Assembly: GCA_043813895.1 (NCBI GenBank)
Contig: JBDRKQ010000081.1
Span: 1-35,172 of the forward strand
DNA length: 35,172 nt
Reading direction: 5' to 3'
Source of the DNA: CAZTAR01 sp043813895
GTDB taxonomy: Bacteria > Planctomycetota > Phycisphaerae > UBA1845 > UTPLA1
Below are positions 34,071 to 35,172 of this stretch, one piece after another. The first letter of the stretch is position 1; every line of letters begins with the position of its first letter. The position numbers were made by a program, and so were the translations under genes. Below the pieces are notes generated by a model, which had not been told where the DNA came from, made no database searches, and saw nothing but the letters and a program-made list of their open reading frames with translations.

Positions 34071-34824
34071 ACTGAAGACTCCTTGCGACCCGCGCGCGGC
34101 AGACCGTGCCGGCGCCGGACCGAACAACTCGCACTCATACGAACTGAATGATACCAGAAAACGGCGGTGAGAGAACTCGCGGCACTCGCTGCGGTTGCGA
34201 TCGAGCTAAGTCCTGGGATCACGTTCCGCGGTCCCGGCGCATCGCTGCTGTTCGGTCAGTGCTCACGCATCTCTCGCACGCAGCAAGCGATGTCGATCTG
34301 GCGGTGTCGAAAGTACATCGGCCGGATACCCATTGGCCGTGCCGGTTCTGCTCTTTAGCCTGAGCCGCAAAACCGCCGGATCGTCGACCTGCACCAATCG
34401 TGAGGCGCCACCCTGCCACATCCGAATCCGTGCTACAATCGCTGTAAGGCTGCGTGTGCGAGAATCCCCTCCCGCACCCATCTCCGCCCAGGAATCCTCT
34501 TCTGCTGAGTCATGGACAGAGAAAGGATTCTCGGTCCTGCGAGAAAGGAATATCAGCCCAGCGGTGGGTTGCGGTTCGTACGGCACCTGTTGACTTGAGC
34601 CGGCAAAACCCGCATAATAGGACCAGTGACTCTAGTTCTTCGTGATCCCCGGTGGAGCGGGCCAGTCGAATGCAGATTGGGGATCGCGGTTTTCCGACCG
34701 TATTATAGAGCCGTGGTGGTGTGTGCGCCGACAGCACGCCGCGCCGCAAGAGAGCCCGTGACCGGCGGTCAAACTGGCGAGTGAGGCCGCTCAACTTCGT
34801 GTCTGTTGAACCGGAGGAAAGATC
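34071..34824. other. Divergent intergenic region upstream of the C25-type gene
   Basis: About 750 nt. The left part precedes the leftward MttB cassette and shows no clear feature. The right part holds a good sigma70-like promoter (34590-34618), a second weaker candidate TTGGGG-18-TATTAT (34677-34706), and a leader with GATCCCC/GGGGATC that can pair at a distance (34644-34650 with 34679-34685). No gene is supported. Confidence 0.5.
34590..34618 (+). promoter_or_regulatory. Sigma70-like promoter upstream of C25-propeptide gene
   Basis: TTGACT (34590-34595), a 17-nt spacer, and CATAAT (34613-34618): both boxes match consensus at 5 of 6. It is about 205 nt upstream of the GTG at 34825, leaving a long structured leader. 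Confidence 0.6.
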
Positions 34825-35172
34825 GTGAGAACCCACATTCATGGAACAGTCGCAGGGGAGGGACGCCGGACCTTAAGCGTGTTGGCCTCCGTCTTGGCAG
34901 TGTTGTGGATTGCCTTGCCGTCGTTTGCAGGCGACGGCAGCCCACCCGCCGGCGTAACGGTCCTGGAGAACACGCCCGACCACATTGTCATCCAGTATCA
35001 GATCGACGATTACGCGGCAACACCGGTCAAGATCGACGGCCGGGAATACGTCCAGATTTCGCTGGGCACGGAGAGCCTCATTAAGAATCGCGGCGCTCCG
35101 GCCGTCCCGAGCATCAACCGCAGCATCGTCATTCCCGGCGACACGGAGATGGCGGTGAATGTGCTGGCGTCG
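34825..35172 (+). CDS. Secreted protein with gingipain (C25)-type propeptide, N-terminal fragment
   Basis: GTG 34825 is preceded by GGAGG 7 nt upstream; 116 codons are visible and the gene runs off the window. A signal peptide (basic start, LSVLASVLAVLWIALPSFA) is followed by VTVLENTPDHIVIQYQIDDY and then GAPAVPSINRSIVIPGDTEM. The pattern G-x-P-x-x-P...I-x-I-P is typical of the propeptide at the N-terminus of C25 cysteine peptidases and of Por-type secreted proteins. The catalytic domain, if present, is outside the window, so a protease function is only likely. The long leader suggests post-transcriptional control. Confidence 0.65.
   Translation, partial: MRTHIHGTVAGEGRRTLSVLASVLAVLWIALPSFAGDGSPPAGVTVLENTPDHIVIQYQIDDYAATPVKIDGREYVQISLGTESLIKNRGAPAVPSINRSIVIPGDTEMAVNVLAS

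Noticed and set aside
34644..34685. Possible riboswitch in the C25 gene leader
   Set aside because: Only one 7-bp distant stem is seen, with no recognisable aptamer consensus.
1..35172. CRISPR array or prophage
   Set aside because: No regularly spaced repeats, cas genes, integrase or phage structural gene were seen; the only tandem repeat is coding (84 bp).

Overview
The window (about 35 kb, GC-rich, roughly 60% or more by eye) looks like chromosome from a planctomycete-type bacterium, most likely Phycisphaerae-like or an uncultured relative. The support is family-level and inferred: TatC carries a large loop insertion, FHA and coiled-coil proteins are very long, a PQQ-type beta-propeller has an acidic tail, GTG and TTG starts are frequent, palindromic intergenic repeats are abundant, and the 3' edge holds a gingipain-type propeptide.

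Layout. 1-258 is the C-terminus of a class V aminotransferase. 364-627 is a small membrane ORF split by an in-frame TGA. 1086-2570 (minus) is a zinc-ribbon/coiled-coil protein followed by RNase HI. 2883-4136 (minus) is a GntR-type regulator with a LacI-like sensor. 4782-7488 (plus) is a three-gene lipid-type operon: a KAS III-like condensing enzyme with atypical catalytic residues, an isoprenylcysteine-methyltransferase-like membrane protein and an NAD-dependent epimerase/3-beta-HSD-like enzyme. tRNA-Glu(TTC) lies at 7664-7736, then a MITE-like inverted repeat, then tatC with tRNA-Val(CAC) directly upstream on the same strand. 9536-11338 is a phosphohexomutase.

11385-13822 (minus) is a cell-shape/envelope block: a membrane-anchored coiled-coil protein with a FlgT_C-like barrel, a 57-residue single-pass membrane protein and mreB. 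Divergent to it is an exported PQQ-like beta-propeller protein (14582-16429) with what looks like the same small domain and an acidic tail of about 70 residues. 16734-19103 is purH with a REP-associated tyrosine (HUH) transposase inserted in frame, bounded by perfect 28-bp inverted REP palindromes. The purH and transposase frames coincide, so one open frame of 789 codons reads through both. An orphan mraZ with upstream MraZ-type boxes follows at 19871-20356.

20548-30339 (minus) is the most unusual region: a double-FHA coiled-coil protein, a giant coiled-coil ORF interrupted by one in-frame TAG whose second half ends in a Wzz/polysaccharide-co-polymerase-like two-TM module, and a GT4 glycosyltransferase. 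I infer a phospho-signal-linked cytoplasmic scaffold coupled to envelope polysaccharide export or length control. This combination is my best candidate for an undescribed system. 31193-34070 (minus) is a corrinoid methyltransferase cassette: MttB-family methyltransferase, MetH-activation-domain protein and corrinoid protein. At the right edge (34825 onward, plus) a secreted protein with a C25/gingipain-type propeptide begins.
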